A DNA stretch of 64,000 bases, taken from Qipengyuania citrea. Lineage in GTDB: Bacteria > Pseudomonadota > Alphaproteobacteria > Sphingomonadales > Sphingomonadaceae. Made by a program: the position numbers and the translations under genes. The notes under the pieces were generated by a model. That model made no database searches and was not told the DNA's origin. It worked only from the letters and a program-made list of their open reading frames with translations. Location of the stretch: positions 58,501-122,500 of the forward strand of contig NZ_JALJZT010000003.1 in assembly GCF_024171405.1 (NCBI RefSeq). Direction: 5' to 3'. Within the stretch, counting starts at the first letter, position 1, and every line of letters starts with the position of its first letter. This document shows positions 18,086 to 30,546 of the stretch, in pieces.

Positions 18086-20203
18086 TCAGTCCGCCAGTCG
18101 CTGCAGCAGATAGACCATCTGCAGCGCCTGGATCTTGGCGCGCTGTTCGTTGTCGACGCCGCCCGAATGGCCGCCGGTCATGTCCTCGAAGTAGTAATAC
18201 TCCTGCCCCAGTTCCTTGACCCGCGCGGCGCCCTTGCGCGCATGCGCCGGGTGCGTGCGGTCATCGGCGGTCGAGGCCCAGAAGAAGGGCGCGGGGTAGT
18301 CCTTGCCCTCGAGCAGCTTCTGATAGGGTGAATAGGGCTCGATCCAGGCGCGCTGCTCGTCGATGCGCGGATCGCCATATTCGCCCGTCCACGACGCGCC
18401 GCGCCCGATCACGTGATACCGCAGCATGTCGAACAGCGGGATTTGCACGATCGCCGCGTTGAACAGGTCGGGACGCTGGGTGAAGGCGGTGCCCACCAGC
18501 AATCCGCCCTGCGAGCCGCCCTGGATGCCGAGATGGTCGGGGCTGGTGATCCCGCGCGCGATCGCATCCTCGGCGATGGCGAGGAAATCGTCCCAGGTGC
18601 GCTGCTTGTTCTCGCGGATCGCGCTCTGGTGCCAGCCGGGGCCGAATTCGCCACCGCCGCGCATATTGCCGAGGATATAGGCGCCGCCGCGCTCGAGCCA
18701 GATCTTGCCGATCGAACCGAGGTAGGAGGGCAGGCGCGGGACCTGGAAGCCGCCATAGCCGGTCAGCAGCGTGGGATTGGTCCCGTCCATCACCATGCCC
18801 TCGGGCTTGACGAGGAAATAGGGGATCTTCGTCCCGTCGGCGCTGGTCGCTTCGTATTGTTCGACTTCCATGCCTGTCGCATCGAAATAGCTGGGCGAGG
18901 TCTTGATCACCTCGGGCGCGGCGCTGCCGTCCGAATAATAGAGCGTTGAGGGCGTGAGGAAATCGGTCACCGAATACATGATCTCGTCCGAACTCTCCGA
19001 CGCGGTCTGCACGCCCACGGTCGAATTGTCAGGCAGTGCGATCTCGCTCGAAACCCATGCGCCATCGACATGGTCGAACTTGAGCACGCGGCCGCGAACG
19101 TTGTCGAGCAGGCTGACATAGAGGCTTTCGGCGGTATTCGCCGCACCCTGCTTGGTCTGCTTGTCTTCGGGGGCCCAGACGAGCGTCTTGGTCGCACCGT
19201 TCGGGTCGGCCTTGAACGCTTCGAGATCGACCGACACCAGCGCATCGGCGGGGAAGGTCTGGCCCTGCGTTTCCCAATCGACATCGGTCGAGAACAGCAA
19301 TTGCCCATCGATCAGCCCGTAGGGCGCGGCCTTGAGCGGCATGTCGAGCCGCAGCCATTCGCCCTCATGCTGCCAGAAATATTCGGTTTCGTGGAAGCTG
19401 GTCGCGCGGAAGGCGTAATAGCCATGCGCGGTGCCGGTGTGATCGCGCAGCAATGTGGCGCTCGACCAGACGTCGGCTTCCTCGCCGCGCCAGATTTCCT
19501 GCGCGTCCTCGATCGCGGTGCCGCGTTTCCAGATGCGCGATGTGCGCGGATACTGGCTCTCGGTCAGCGTGCCTTCGCCGAAATCGCGGCTGACCAGCAG
19601 CGTATCGGCATCGACCCATTCGATCCCGCCCTGGCTCTTCTGGTCGAGGAGGAAGCCGTCCTCGACGAAGCTCTTGGTGGCCATGTCGAACTCGCGCAGC
19701 ACGGTGGCGTCCTCACCCCCGTCACTCAGCGCGATCATGCACATGCGCTCCTGCGGCGGCAGGCAGGTGCTGCCCTTGTAGACCCATTCGCGGCCTTCGG
19801 CTTCTGCCAGCGCATCGACGTCGAGCACGGTTTCCCACTGCGGGTCGTCGGTGCGGTAGCTGTCCAGCGTGGTGCGGCGGACCAGCCCGCGCGGGTTCTG
19901 CTTGTCCTGCCAAAAATTATACAGCCCGTCGGGGCGGATCGTCACATAGGGAATGCGATCCTCGCTGTCGTAGATCGCCAGCGCCTCGGCCTTGACCGCG
20001 TCGAATCGCGGGTCGCCAGCGATGAGCTCCATCGTCCGTTCGTTCTCGCTGCGCACCCAGTCGAGCGCTTCATCGCTGCGCGCCTCCTCGAGCCAGATGT
20101 AGCTGTCGTCCTCGGGACCGGGGATGCCGTCCTGCGCGGCGGCGGGCGTTTGGGGTGCAAGCGTCATGGCAGCGGCAATGGCCAGCGCGGATACGAGTTT
20201 CAA
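18086..20203 (-). CDS. Secreted prolyl oligopeptidase family protein (S9)
   Basis: The 705-residue protein has a signal peptide (LKLVSALAIAAAMTLAPQTPAAAQ), an N-terminal beta-propeller of about 400 residues and a C-terminal alpha/beta-hydrolase domain. The catalytic serine is in GGSQGG (about residue 560), with an Asp in STADDRTHP and His in TGGHSGG. S9A enzymes cut short proline-containing peptides; the signal suggests a periplasmic site. The start is TTG at 20203, with an excellent AGGAGA 6 bases upstream and the signal peptide in frame. The next ATG would remove half the signal. Confidence 0.88.
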   Translation of the reverse strand: MKLVSALAIAAAMTLAPQTPAAAQDGIPGPEDDSYIWLEEARSDEALDWVRSENERTMELIAGDPRFDAVKAEALAIYDSEDRIPYVTIRPDGLYNFWQDKQNPRGLVRRTTLDSYRTDDPQWETVLDVDALAEAEGREWVYKGSTCLPPQERMCMIALSDGGEDATVLREFDMATKSFVEDGFLLDQKSQGGIEWVDADTLLVSRDFGEGTLTESQYPRTSRIWKRGTAIEDAQEIWRGEEADVWSSATLLRDHTGTAHGYYAFRATSFHETEYFWQHEGEWLRLDMPLKAAPYGLIDGQLLFSTDVDWETQGQTFPADALVSVDLEAFKADPNGATKTLVWAPEDKQTKQGAANTAESLYVSLLDNVRGRVLKFDHVDGAWVSSEIALPDNSTVGVQTASESSDEIMYSVTDFLTPSTLYYSDGSAAPEVIKTSPSYFDATGMEVEQYEATSADGTKIPYFLVKPEGMVMDGTNPTLLTGYGGFQVPRLPSYLGSIGKIWLERGGAYILGNMRGGGEFGPGWHQSAIRENKQRTWDDFLAIAEDAIARGITSPDHLGIQGGSQGGLLVGTAFTQRPDLFNAAIVQIPLFDMLRYHVIGRGASWTGEYGDPRIDEQRAWIEPYSPYQKLLEGKDYPAPFFWASTADDRTHPAHARKGAARVKELGQEYYYFEDMTGGHSGGVDNEQRAKIQALQMVYLLQRLAD

Positions 20204-20300
20204 GGGCTGTCTCCTGAGTCTTGGACGCCTTATGCGCAAAGGCGACAGGAAGGAGCAAGGGGGCGGCTCGTTTTGGCGAAATCCTTCCGGCGGCGACCCG

Positions 20301-21803
20301 TCAGTCGGTTTCGGCAGACCCGTCGCGCAGCACCCAGACCGAGATCGTGCGGGCATGGATTCGGGCATGCGACCGGCGTTCGTAATCGCGCGTCACGGTC
20401 TGCATCACCAGCGCCTTCACCTCCTCGTTCTGCGTGGTGAAGGGAATGTCCGCAGTCACGATCACTGGCGGCGGGCGCGACAGGATCCGGCGGACCTCGT
20501 CAATCTGCCGGATGCCGAGCGCATCGCGTTCGAGCGCATTGTTGAGGTGGTCGGGATAGATGAACCGCGTCGGCAGGCAGCTGCCCGTTTCGCGGTAGAG
20601 CGCGGTGGGCCCGTCGAAGACCCACAGGCAGCGCGTGCGGTCGTCGACCAGCGGGCTGATCGTGGCCACCAGCTGCGCCATGCCGGCGCGCGAACGCTGC
20701 GTCGCGTCCACCCTTGTGCCGTAATAGAGCAGCGAAAAGCAGATCGCGATCGCGGCCAGCATCGGCGCCAGCCGCAGCGGCCCGCGCCGGTCGAGAAACG
20801 GCAGCGCGAGCAGGATCGTCGCCGGGACCAGCGCGGCATAGTAATAGGCATAGACGGTGGAGGGCAGGAATACCGTGGCAAGGCTGGCGAGCAGCCAGGC
20901 GGCATAGAAGGCGTAGGTGCGTCGGTCGGTGGGGATACCCATCCGCCGCAGCGCCGCATAGGCACCCAGACCCGCGAGGGCGACAAGCGGGAGCTGGTAC
21001 AGCCAGTGCGCCGAGAAGCGCCCCGCGGGGGAGGGCAGCCGGTCGAAGAAGCTGACGAAATTCGCAAACCAGAAGGCGTCCCATTCGCCGATCGCGAGAT
21101 AGGACAGGCCGACCAGCGCCGTAGGCAGCAGCCCGAGAGCGGCAAAGGCGGCGCCCAGCCTGGCGAGCCGGACAAGCGACCGATCGCGCCCGTACTGGCC
21201 CCACAGCGCCCACAGGCCGAAGAACGCGCATTGCGGCACCACGGTATATTTGATCTGCAGCGCCAGTCCGCCGATCAGCATGGCGGCAAGCGCGCGGCGG
21301 ATCGCATGCGGATGGCTGGGATCGCGCACGAGGATCGCCATCGCCAGCATGGCGGGGACATGGAAAATCTCGGTCTGGCCCGAATGCGGGCCGTAGAGCG
21401 CCATCAGGATGAGATAAAGAACACCGGCTCCCATCGCGACGGTCCGGTCGACCAGCGTCAGCGCCAGATGCCGTGTGAGCATGGCGCCGAGCACAGCGAA
21501 ACCGGTCGCGAACAACTGATAGGCCAGCGGCGAGGGTCCCCCGATGGCATGCGCCAGCGCATAGAGCAGGAACAGGCCGACCGGCTTGCGGTCCCATAGG
21601 TCGACGAACGGCAGCTTGCCATCGAGCATGGCATTGCCGATCAGCGAATAGAGCTGTTCGTCGATATCGGCATTGGCATCGCCCAGGAACGGCAGGCGGA
21701 TCACCAGCGCACAGACTGTCAGGAGCAGGACCACGCTGACCGCATCGGCGCGCGACCGGAAACCGGTTTGCGGATCACTGGACTTCACGATTTGCGCCTT
21801 CAT
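20301..21803 (-). CDS. PMT/ArnT-type membrane glycosyltransferase
   Basis: The 500-residue integral membrane protein has about 10-12 hydrophobic segments and the GT-39/ArnT-like loop DIDEQLYSLIGNAML...LPFVDLWDRKPVGLF near residue 45. These enzymes use polyprenyl-phosphate sugars to modify lipids or proteins on the periplasmic side. A soluble C-terminal domain of about 110 residues follows. The acceptor is unknown. An alternative ATG at 21830 adds nine residues. Confidence 0.7.
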   Translation of the reverse strand: MKAQIVKSSDPQTGFRSRADAVSVVLLLTVCALVIRLPFLGDANADIDEQLYSLIGNAMLDGKLPFVDLWDRKPVGLFLLYALAHAIGGPSPLAYQLFATGFAVLGAMLTRHLALTLVDRTVAMGAGVLYLILMALYGPHSGQTEIFHVPAMLAMAILVRDPSHPHAIRRALAAMLIGGLALQIKYTVVPQCAFFGLWALWGQYGRDRSLVRLARLGAAFAALGLLPTALVGLSYLAIGEWDAFWFANFVSFFDRLPSPAGRFSAHWLYQLPLVALAGLGAYAALRRMGIPTDRRTYAFYAAWLLASLATVFLPSTVYAYYYAALVPATILLALPFLDRRGPLRLAPMLAAIAICFSLLYYGTRVDATQRSRAGMAQLVATISPLVDDRTRCLWVFDGPTALYRETGSCLPTRFIYPDHLNNALERDALGIRQIDEVRRILSRPPPVIVTADIPFTTQNEEVKALVMQTVTRDYERRSHARIHARTISVWVLRDGSAETD

Positions 21804-21897
21804 GGCGTGCTGGCCCCCACCTGTCGCCATGCTCTGTGGCGCAGCGTGGTAAACTTTAGCCTAACCCACGCGGGGTAGGCGATAGGGCGCGCAAACG

Positions 21898-21927
21898 AAA
21901 AGGGCGACCCCGCAGGGCCGCCCTTCG
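21898..21927 (-). terminator. Terminator of the atp operon
   Basis: A GC-rich stem (AAGGGCG/CGCCCTT with an inner CCC/GGG) lies 23 bases beyond the atpC stop. Read on the minus strand it is followed by TTTTCG, as expected for an intrinsic terminator. Confidence 0.75.
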
Positions 21928-21949
21928 TGTTCGGTATGGGGCGAAAGCC

Positions 21950-22207
21950 TCAGCCCTCGACGTGTTCGGCGAGGACCGTCAGGCCGTTTTCGCCGACCTC
22001 GGCGAAACCGCCGCGGACTTCGACCAGTTCGGGCGCGGCGCCTTCGGTCTTGTAGATCTGCACCGATCCGTCGCGGATCGTCGACATGAAGGGCGCGTGG
22101 CCTTCGAGCACGCCGAATTCGCCTTCCGCACCGGGTACGACGACCATGTGGACGTCTTCGGAGCGGACCAGCTTGGCGGGAGTTACGAGTTCGAAGTGCA
22201 GTGGCAT
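21950..22207 (-). CDS. atpC: F1 ATP synthase epsilon subunit
   Basis: The 85-residue protein covers the beta-sandwich domain of epsilon ([39 protein letters not shown]). It lacks the C-terminal helical hairpin that inhibits ATPase activity in E. coli, as is common in alphaproteobacteria. The ATG at 22207 follows a GAGG and lies one base after the stop of the upstream gene. A TTG at 22219 is in frame but overlaps that ribosome site. Confidence 0.92.
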   Translation of the reverse strand: MPLHFELVTPAKLVRSEDVHMVVVPGAEGEFGVLEGHAPFMSTIRDGSVQIYKTEGAAPELVEVRGGFAEVGENGLTVLAEHVEG

Positions 22208-22208
22208 G

Positions 22209-22748
22209 TCATTCCTCAAGCAGGTATTGCTGGATTATCAAAGGTGCTCCCGCATCGATGGCGCTTGCGTCGAAGAACTGGACCCCCAGATAAACTTCAT
22301 CGATGGCCGGAGTGCGAAGCGTGGTCAATTCAAGGCGCTCATCCGGCGATGGTGCAGTCGGGTCCGGAAAAAGCGTATTATCAATTAGCCTGTAATCCGC
22401 GAGCATTCCATCGAAGGCGCGCCTTGCGCCTGGTCCATCCACGCTCACCTGACAAAAATTGGCATCCCAAGAATTGCCGATCCGGATTTCACCGTCGTCA
22501 GCTTGCCGAAACACGTAATCAACAGTGCCAGCCCGGGCGTGTTCGTGTGTTCCTTCCGAGGAATACCCGCGCGACACAATCTGGCTTTCTTCGGCCAACG
22601 GTGTCTCAATATCCATCAGCCTCGGACAGAGTTCAATCACCGCTTCTCGACCCAGTTCTTCCAGATCAGCAGCATGCGACGGCGTGGCCATAATACCTAA
22701 GGCCACGCCTCCAGCCGCACATAGAAAATGGCTAGGTCTCCGTAGCAA
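22209..22748 (-). CDS. Secreted protein of unknown function between atpD and atpC
   Basis: The 179-residue product starts at TTG 22748 and has a Sec signal (RR n-region, hydrophobic core, TPSHA cleavage site near residue 26). The mature part has two cysteines ([10 protein letters not shown] and ANFCQVSV) and no recognised domain. The gene is richer in A+T than its neighbours and uses codons such as CTA, TTA and CAA that are rare nearby. It starts 5 bases after atpD stops and ends one base before atpC starts, so it is built into the operon. No function is proposed. Confidence 0.68.
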   Translation of the reverse strand: MLRRPSHFLCAAGGVALGIMATPSHAADLEELGREAVIELCPRLMDIETPLAEESQIVSRGYSSEGTHEHARAGTVDYVFRQADDGEIRIGNSWDANFCQVSVDGPGARRAFDGMLADYRLIDNTLFPDPTAPSPDERLELTTLRTPAIDEVYLGVQFFDASAIDAGAPLIIQQYLLEE

Positions 22749-22753
22749 ACTGC

Positions 22754-24214
<1,461 letters not shown>

Positions 24215-24243
24215 CTATGTCCTGACTTGGGGTTTAATGCGCC

Positions 24244-24579
24244 TTAGCCGACGCAGACATTTTCCGGATCGGCAAAGGCCCATTCGCCTTCGCCAGCAGT
24301 AAGGGTCGCCTTGTTGCGAAGATATTCGTCGTCACCGAGGCCGAATTCGCACACGACATCGGGCGAACCCATGCCGGCGCGCTTGCAAATCGCGGTGTTG
24401 ACTGCCTCGTCTTCGGGGCAGGCTTCGGCGTATTTCGCAGTGAGCAGCGCCTGGTCGGGCGCGGGCAGCGTCTGGATCGGCTCGGGCGTCACGACCTGTT
24501 CGGGCGCGGTCTGCGCGGCGGGTTCTTCGCCGCAGGCAGTCAGCAGCGCGAGGGGGAGGAGGAGGGCAAGCTTGTTCAC
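24244..24579 (-). CDS. Small lipoprotein between atpG and atpD
   Basis: The 111-residue protein has a lipoprotein signal with lipobox LLTAC (Cys at about residue 16), a Pro/Glu/Thr-rich linker and a compact domain with four cysteines (EACPEDEAVNTAICKRAG, DVVCEFGLGDDEYL, ENVCVG). The cysteine spacing suggests two disulfides in the periplasm. It begins 9 bases after atpG stops on the same strand. No named family is recognised, and a lipoprotein has no known part in ATP synthase. Confidence 0.72.
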   Translation of the reverse strand: MNKLALLLPLALLTACGEEPAAQTAPEQVVTPEPIQTLPAPDQALLTAKYAEACPEDEAVNTAICKRAGMGSPDVVCEFGLGDDEYLRNKATLTAGEGEWAFADPENVCVG

Positions 24580-24588
24580 ATCGGGTCC

Positions 24589-25464
24589 TTAGAGAGCTTC
24601 CGCACCGGCGATGATCTCGATCAGCTCGGTGGTGATGGCGGCCTGGCGGCTGCGGTTGTACTGGATGGTCAGCTTGCTGATCAGGTCGCCGGCATTGCGC
24701 GTGGCATTGTCCATTGCGGTCATCGACGCGCCCTGTTCGGACGCCTCGCGTTCGAGCAGCGAAGCGAACAGCTGCGTCTTGACGTAACGCGGGAGCAGTT
24801 CCTCGAGGATTTCTTCCTCGCCCGGTTCGTATTCGACCACCGCATCGCCCGCGGTTCCCGTATCGCCTTCGGGCGAGGGGACGGGGATCAGCTGGTCGAC
24901 GGTCGGGTCCTGCGCCAGCGCCGACTTGAAGATCGGGTAGACGAGATGGGCGACATCGAATTCGCCCTGCTCGAACCGCGCGATCAAATCGTCGGCGATC
25001 GCTTCGGCTTCCTCGAAGCCCGGCTGGCGGACTTCGGAAGTGTCGAACCAATTTTCGATCCGCTCGGCATAGTCGCGCTTGATCGGGGCGCGGCCCTTCT
25101 TGCCGACGAGGTAGAAGCGCACTTCCTTGCCCTCGGCGATCAGCGCGCGCGCCTTGACCTTGGCGGCCTTGACGATGTTGGCGTTGAGACCGCCGCACAG
25201 GCCCTTGTCGGTGTTGACCACCACCAGCAGGTGGCGTTTGTCCGATCCGGTGCCGCGCAGCAGGCGCGGGGCGCTGTCGCCGCTGACCTTGCCGGCCAGC
25301 GATGCCATCACGCCTGACAGCCGTTCGGCATAGGGACGCGCAGCTTCTGCCGCGGCCTGCGCGCGGCGCAGCTTCGCAGCCGCGACCATCTGCTTGGCCT
25401 TGGTGATCTTCTGGGTCGACTTGACCGAGTTGATACGGCCCTTGAGTTCTTTGAGGCTAGCCAT
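24589..25464 (-). CDS. atpG: F1 ATP synthase gamma subunit
   Basis: The 291-residue rotor subunit begins [26 protein letters not shown] and ends with the conserved helix [15 protein letters not shown]. The central segment has [15 protein letters not shown]. All parts expected of gamma are present. It starts 6 bases after the ABM gene ends. Confidence 0.96.
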   Translation of the reverse strand: MASLKELKGRINSVKSTQKITKAKQMVAAAKLRRAQAAAEAARPYAERLSGVMASLAGKVSGDSAPRLLRGTGSDKRHLLVVVNTDKGLCGGLNANIVKAAKVKARALIAEGKEVRFYLVGKKGRAPIKRDYAERIENWFDTSEVRQPGFEEAEAIADDLIARFEQGEFDVAHLVYPIFKSALAQDPTVDQLIPVPSPEGDTGTAGDAVVEYEPGEEEILEELLPRYVKTQLFASLLEREASEQGASMTAMDNATRNAGDLISKLTIQYNRSRQAAITTELIEIIAGAEAL

Positions 25465-25470
25465 GTTCGT

Positions 25471-25764
25471 TCAGCCTTCCAGCGACTTCACTTCGACGAG
25501 TTCCGGCGCGCCAGCGAGCCAGTTCTCGTATCGAGCGAAGACGTCCTTGGTGTATTCCTGAGCGTGATGGAAATCGAATGCATCGCGATCCGCCCACTCT
25601 TCGAAAATCATGATCGTGCTCGAACCGTCCGCGGCGCGGCGCGGCTCGAACGCGATGCACCCATCTTCGCCACGGGTCATCGGCACGATGGCGGCCACCG
25701 CTTGGCAAGCGGCCTCCATATGCTCCGACTTGACCCGGATGGTGGCGAAGACAGTGTAGCTCAT
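25471..25764 (-). CDS. ABM-family (YgiN-like) monooxygenase between atpA and atpG
   Basis: The 97-residue protein is a single antibiotic-biosynthesis-monooxygenase/quinol monooxygenase fold: VFATIRVKSEHMEAACQAVAAIV, GCIAFEPRRA, MIFEEWADRDAFDFHHAQEYTKDV. The EEW...A..H pattern is typical of the family, which oxidises quinols or similar aromatics without cofactor, as dimers. The ATG at 25764 lies 7 bases after the atpA stop. The partner or substrate is not known. Confidence 0.8.
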   Translation of the reverse strand: MSYTVFATIRVKSEHMEAACQAVAAIVPMTRGEDGCIAFEPRRAADGSSTIMIFEEWADRDAFDFHHAQEYTKDVFARYENWLAGAPELVEVKSLEG

Positions 25765-25771
25765 CGTGCGA

Positions 25772-27313
<1,542 letters not shown>

Positions 27314-27868
27314 TTAAGCCTTCATGGCTTGCGAAAGCGAATTGAGACGGGTGCGGATCGAGGCGTCGATGCGCTTCGAGCCGATGGTGACGACGAGGCC
27401 GCCGAGCAGATCGGGCTCGACCTTCGTGGAAAGCTTGACGGTGCGGCCCTCGCGGGCGGTCAGCTTGGCCTTGAGATCGGCCAGCTGCGCATCGGTCAGC
27501 GCATGCGCGCTGGTCACTTGGGCAGTGACTTCACCGCGCTGCGCGGCGGCGATCGCGCGGAACGCGGCGATCACTTTGGGCAGCTGGTTCAGCCGGCGGT
27601 TCTGCGCCAGCACGCCGAGGAAGTTCTGCGACAGCTCGGTCAGGCCGAGGATCGCCGAAACGCCCCACAGCGCCTTTTTCGCATCGCTGCGCGAGACCTT
27701 GGGGTTGGTCGTGACTGCGGCGAGCTCGGCCGATTCGGCGAGCGCGGCCTCGATCTTGTCGAGGTCCGATTCGACCGCGGTCACGGTTCCGTTTTCGCTA
27801 GCGAGGTCGAACAGGGCCGAAGCGTAACGCCCTGCCAGGCTAGCCTGAATACCGGCGGAAATATCCAC
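27314..27868 (-). CDS. atpH: F1 ATP synthase delta subunit
   Basis: The 184-residue stator protein begins [20 protein letters not shown] and has a conserved C-terminal segment [29 protein letters not shown]. It is the first gene of the F1 operon (H-A-G-D-C). In alphaproteobacteria the F0 genes lie elsewhere, and none are seen here. The promoter should lie in the 206 bases shared with the divergent dioxygenase gene. Confidence 0.95.
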   Translation of the reverse strand: MDISAGIQASLAGRYASALFDLASENGTVTAVESDLDKIEAALAESAELAAVTTNPKVSRSDAKKALWGVSAILGLTELSQNFLGVLAQNRRLNQLPKVIAAFRAIAAAQRGEVTAQVTSAHALTDAQLADLKAKLTAREGRTVKLSTKVEPDLLGGLVVTIGSKRIDASIRTRLNSLSQAMKA

Positions 27869-28074
27869 GCGCTTGAGGTCCTCTCGGGTCCGGAAGAAAA
27901 GTCTGTGCGATCCAAGCCGGTCGTGGGCGAACGAGAGTCACCCCGGCAAGGTCGGCGCGCGCCTAGCAAAGCCCCCTCGCAATGGCAAGCCGACTCCGGG
28001 CCGGGGTGCTGGACTCTGGCGGCAAGCGGCGTAAGTTAAGTGGCATAACGCAACCAGTCACGCGGGAGAGAGCG

Positions 28075-28905
28075 ATGAGAGTGGTGCCACTGGCCCCCAA
28101 ATGCGGGGTCGAAGTCGAGGATGTGAATCTGGCCGAGGCGGAGGGCGATACGCTCACCGCGATCAAGCAGGCGATATACACGCACGGTGTCGCGCTGTTT
28201 CGCGGTCAGGACGATTTCACGCCGGAAGCGCATATCGCTTTCGCCCAGCGCTGGGGCGGGATCGACATCAACAATTACTTCCCGCTGACCGACGAACACC
28301 CCGAGATTGCCGTGGTCCGCAAACGCGCCGACCAGGTCACCAATATCGGCGGCGGGTGGCATACCGACCATTCCTACGACCAGGTGCCCGCGATGGGCTC
28401 GATCCTCGTCGCGCGGACGCTGCCGCCCAGCGGCGGCGACACGCTATGGGCGCATATGGGCGAAGCCTATGACGCGCTGCCCGACGACCTCAAGGCCGAG
28501 ATCGAGGGGCTCGAGGCGTTCCATACCGCCGACCATATCTATGACGAAGGCGGTCTCTACGCCAAAACTGACATGGGCAGCGACCTGCGCGGTCAGGCGC
28601 TCAAGACCGGCGCGACGCACCCGATCGTGATCCGCCACCCGCAGACCGGGCGCAAGCTGCTTTATGTGAACAGCGCTTTCACCATGCATATCGTCGGCAA
28701 GTCATGCGAGGAAAGCCTGCCGCTGCTCCAGCGATTGTGCGATGCGGCGACCGCGGCCGAGAATACCTGCCGCGTGGCGTGGGAACCGGGATCGGTCGCG
28801 ATCTGGGACAACCGCACCACCTGGCACCTGGCGATGAACGATTACCAGGGCCACGCGCGCGAAATGCACCGCATCACGCTGACCGGCGAACCGCTGGCGG
28901 CCTAA
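28075..28905 (+). CDS. TauD/TfdA-family Fe(II)/2-oxoglutarate dioxygenase
   Basis: The 276-residue enzyme has the iron-binding HxD (GGWHTDHSYD) and a distal His (REMHRITL), with an Arg close by for 2-oxoglutarate. The family hydroxylates small acids such as taurine, aryloxyacetates or alkyl sulfates; the substrate is open here. The ATG at 28075 (MRVVPLAPKCGVEVEDVNL) follows GGGAGAG. The 3' end overlaps the convergent protease gene by four bases. Confidence 0.85.
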   Translation: MRVVPLAPKCGVEVEDVNLAEAEGDTLTAIKQAIYTHGVALFRGQDDFTPEAHIAFAQRWGGIDINNYFPLTDEHPEIAVVRKRADQVTNIGGGWHTDHSYDQVPAMGSILVARTLPPSGGDTLWAHMGEAYDALPDDLKAEIEGLEAFHTADHIYDEGGLYAKTDMGSDLRGQALKTGATHPIVIRHPQTGRKLLYVNSAFTMHIVGKSCEESLPLLQRLCDAATAAENTCRVAWEPGSVAIWDNRTTWHLAMNDYQGHAREMHRITLTGEPLAA

Positions 28906-30443
28906 TTGCGCGCGTTACATTCGTAGACCAGCCGCTCGTTCGCTTCACGCGGAAGCTGGGCCAGCACTTCGCTCTGCAGCTCGCCCAGCTGCGCGGCGGC
29001 CTGGTCGCTGCCGCATTCGGGCGCGGAATATTTACCGCGTGCCTCCCGCGCTTCGCTCATCGCACCGCGCGGGAGGAGGTAGCGTTCGGTGCGGAAGATG
29101 CGCCGGTCGGGGTCGAAGCTGTTGACCGACACCGCGTCTTCCGAATTGGGGACGAAGACCCGGCTCCAGCTGCCCCCGGCAAAGCCGTATTGCGTGCGCG
29201 TGTTGACGCAGCCGTCTGCGGTCCAGTCGAACTCGATATCCTCCACCTTGGCGCTGGTCACGCGGCTGCGTTCGGGCACGAGCGTACACAGCAGCGCCGC
29301 CGCGCCCGATGCGGGGGTGTCGCCGCTTGCCGGATCGCCCGCGCCATCGGCCATCGCGGCAGCCACGCGGCGGTCGATCTCGTCGAGGCCGGGACGGGTG
29401 AGATAGGCGGCCAGCGCCACCAGCACGACCACTAGCGTCGCCCCGCCGACCAGCCGCAGCCGCTTTTCGTCGCGCGGCTCGGCGCGCCATAGCGTCAGCG
29501 CCCATTGGCCGAGGCCGAAGGCGACCAGCAGCAGCACGAAGGCGAGGAACACGCGGTCCTCGCGCTCGACGATCACCCCCTGTTCGGCCTCGAGCAGCGC
29601 GCGCTCGCGCTTGGTCCGCTGCACTTCGGAGCGCTGCGCCATATCGGCGCGCGCGGCCATCTGTTCGCGCTGCAGGCGCTCGCGCTCGGCCTCATCGAGA
29701 TCGGCCATCGATCGGCAGGTGCTGCCGTTGACGCGCGGTTCGACGCCATTGGCACGCAGGAAGGGCAGGAGTTCGCGATTGGAGACCGCGAAGAAGAATT
29801 CGGCATCGCCGCCGTCATTGTCTGCGCCGAAGCTGTTGACCCCGACCACGCGCCCGCATGGGTCGAGCAGCGGGCCGCCCGAATTGCCCCGCGCGATCGG
29901 GGCGGTGTGGAGGATGGTGTCGAACTGGCGGCTGGGCCGCGCGCCCGAGACATAGCCGCGGCTCTTGACCGGCGGCTGACTGCGGAAAATATCGCTCAGG
30001 TCGAGTCCCTGCGCGCGGTCGACATTCATCGGATAGCCGACGCTGGTCACTTCACCGCTGTCGGGCGGGACGCCGCCGGCCAGCACCAGCGGGGGCAGCC
30101 GCAAGGCACCGGTGATGCGGATCAGCGCCAGGTCGTTGCGCGGGCTGACCGCGATCGGCTGGCCATAGACCGCCTCGCCGCCGCCGCTGGGGATGATGCC
30201 GATGCGCAGCGCATCGTCGCGCAGGGCATCGCGCAGCACATGCGCATTGGTCACCACCTGGTCGCTCGCGACGGCAAAGCCGGTGCCGTGGCTGATCGGG
30301 ACCAGTTCCTCGCCATCCTCGCCGATGATGATCACGCGCACCACGCCGCGCGCGGCGGCATCGATATCCGCAGGCTCGGCCTGCGCCAGCACCGGTACGA
30401 GCAGCACCAGCAGCGCGGCGAGAAAGGTTGGAATGCGTCCCAT
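28902..30443 (-). CDS. Membrane-linked trypsin-like serine protease
   Basis: The 513-residue protein has a signal peptide (to about residue 22) and a trypsin/DegP-like protease domain (about 30-230) with His in TNAHVLRD, Asp in NDLALIRI and Ser in ARGNSGGPLL. A charged coiled coil (about 245-290, many Arg/Glu), two TM segments (about 300-320 and 335-355) and a C-terminal domain with cysteines follow. No PDZ domain is seen. The protease domain should face the periplasm. Substrate is unknown. Confidence 0.75.
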   Translation of the reverse strand: MGRIPTFLAALLVLLVPVLAQAEPADIDAAARGVVRVIIIGEDGEELVPISHGTGFAVASDQVVTNAHVLRDALRDDALRIGIIPSGGGEAVYGQPIAVSPRNDLALIRITGALRLPPLVLAGGVPPDSGEVTSVGYPMNVDRAQGLDLSDIFRSQPPVKSRGYVSGARPSRQFDTILHTAPIARGNSGGPLLDPCGRVVGVNSFGADNDGGDAEFFFAVSNRELLPFLRANGVEPRVNGSTCRSMADLDEAERERLQREQMAARADMAQRSEVQRTKRERALLEAEQGVIVEREDRVFLAFVLLLVAFGLGQWALTLWRAEPRDEKRLRLVGGATLVVVLVALAAYLTRPGLDEIDRRVAAAMADGAGDPASGDTPASGAAALLCTLVPERSRVTSAKVEDIEFDWTADGCVNTRTQYGFAGGSWSRVFVPNSEDAVSVNSFDPDRRIFRTERYLLPRGAMSEAREARGKYSAPECGSDQAAAQLGELQSEVLAQLPREANERLVYECNARN

Positions 30444-30546
30444 CGGGCCGTCTTGTGACGATCATTCGCTTTGACCGCAAGCCGCGGGATGCCCGCCCGC
30501 CGCGGCGCGGGCAGAAGGCTCCGGAGAGTTCAGCAAGGAGCCATTG

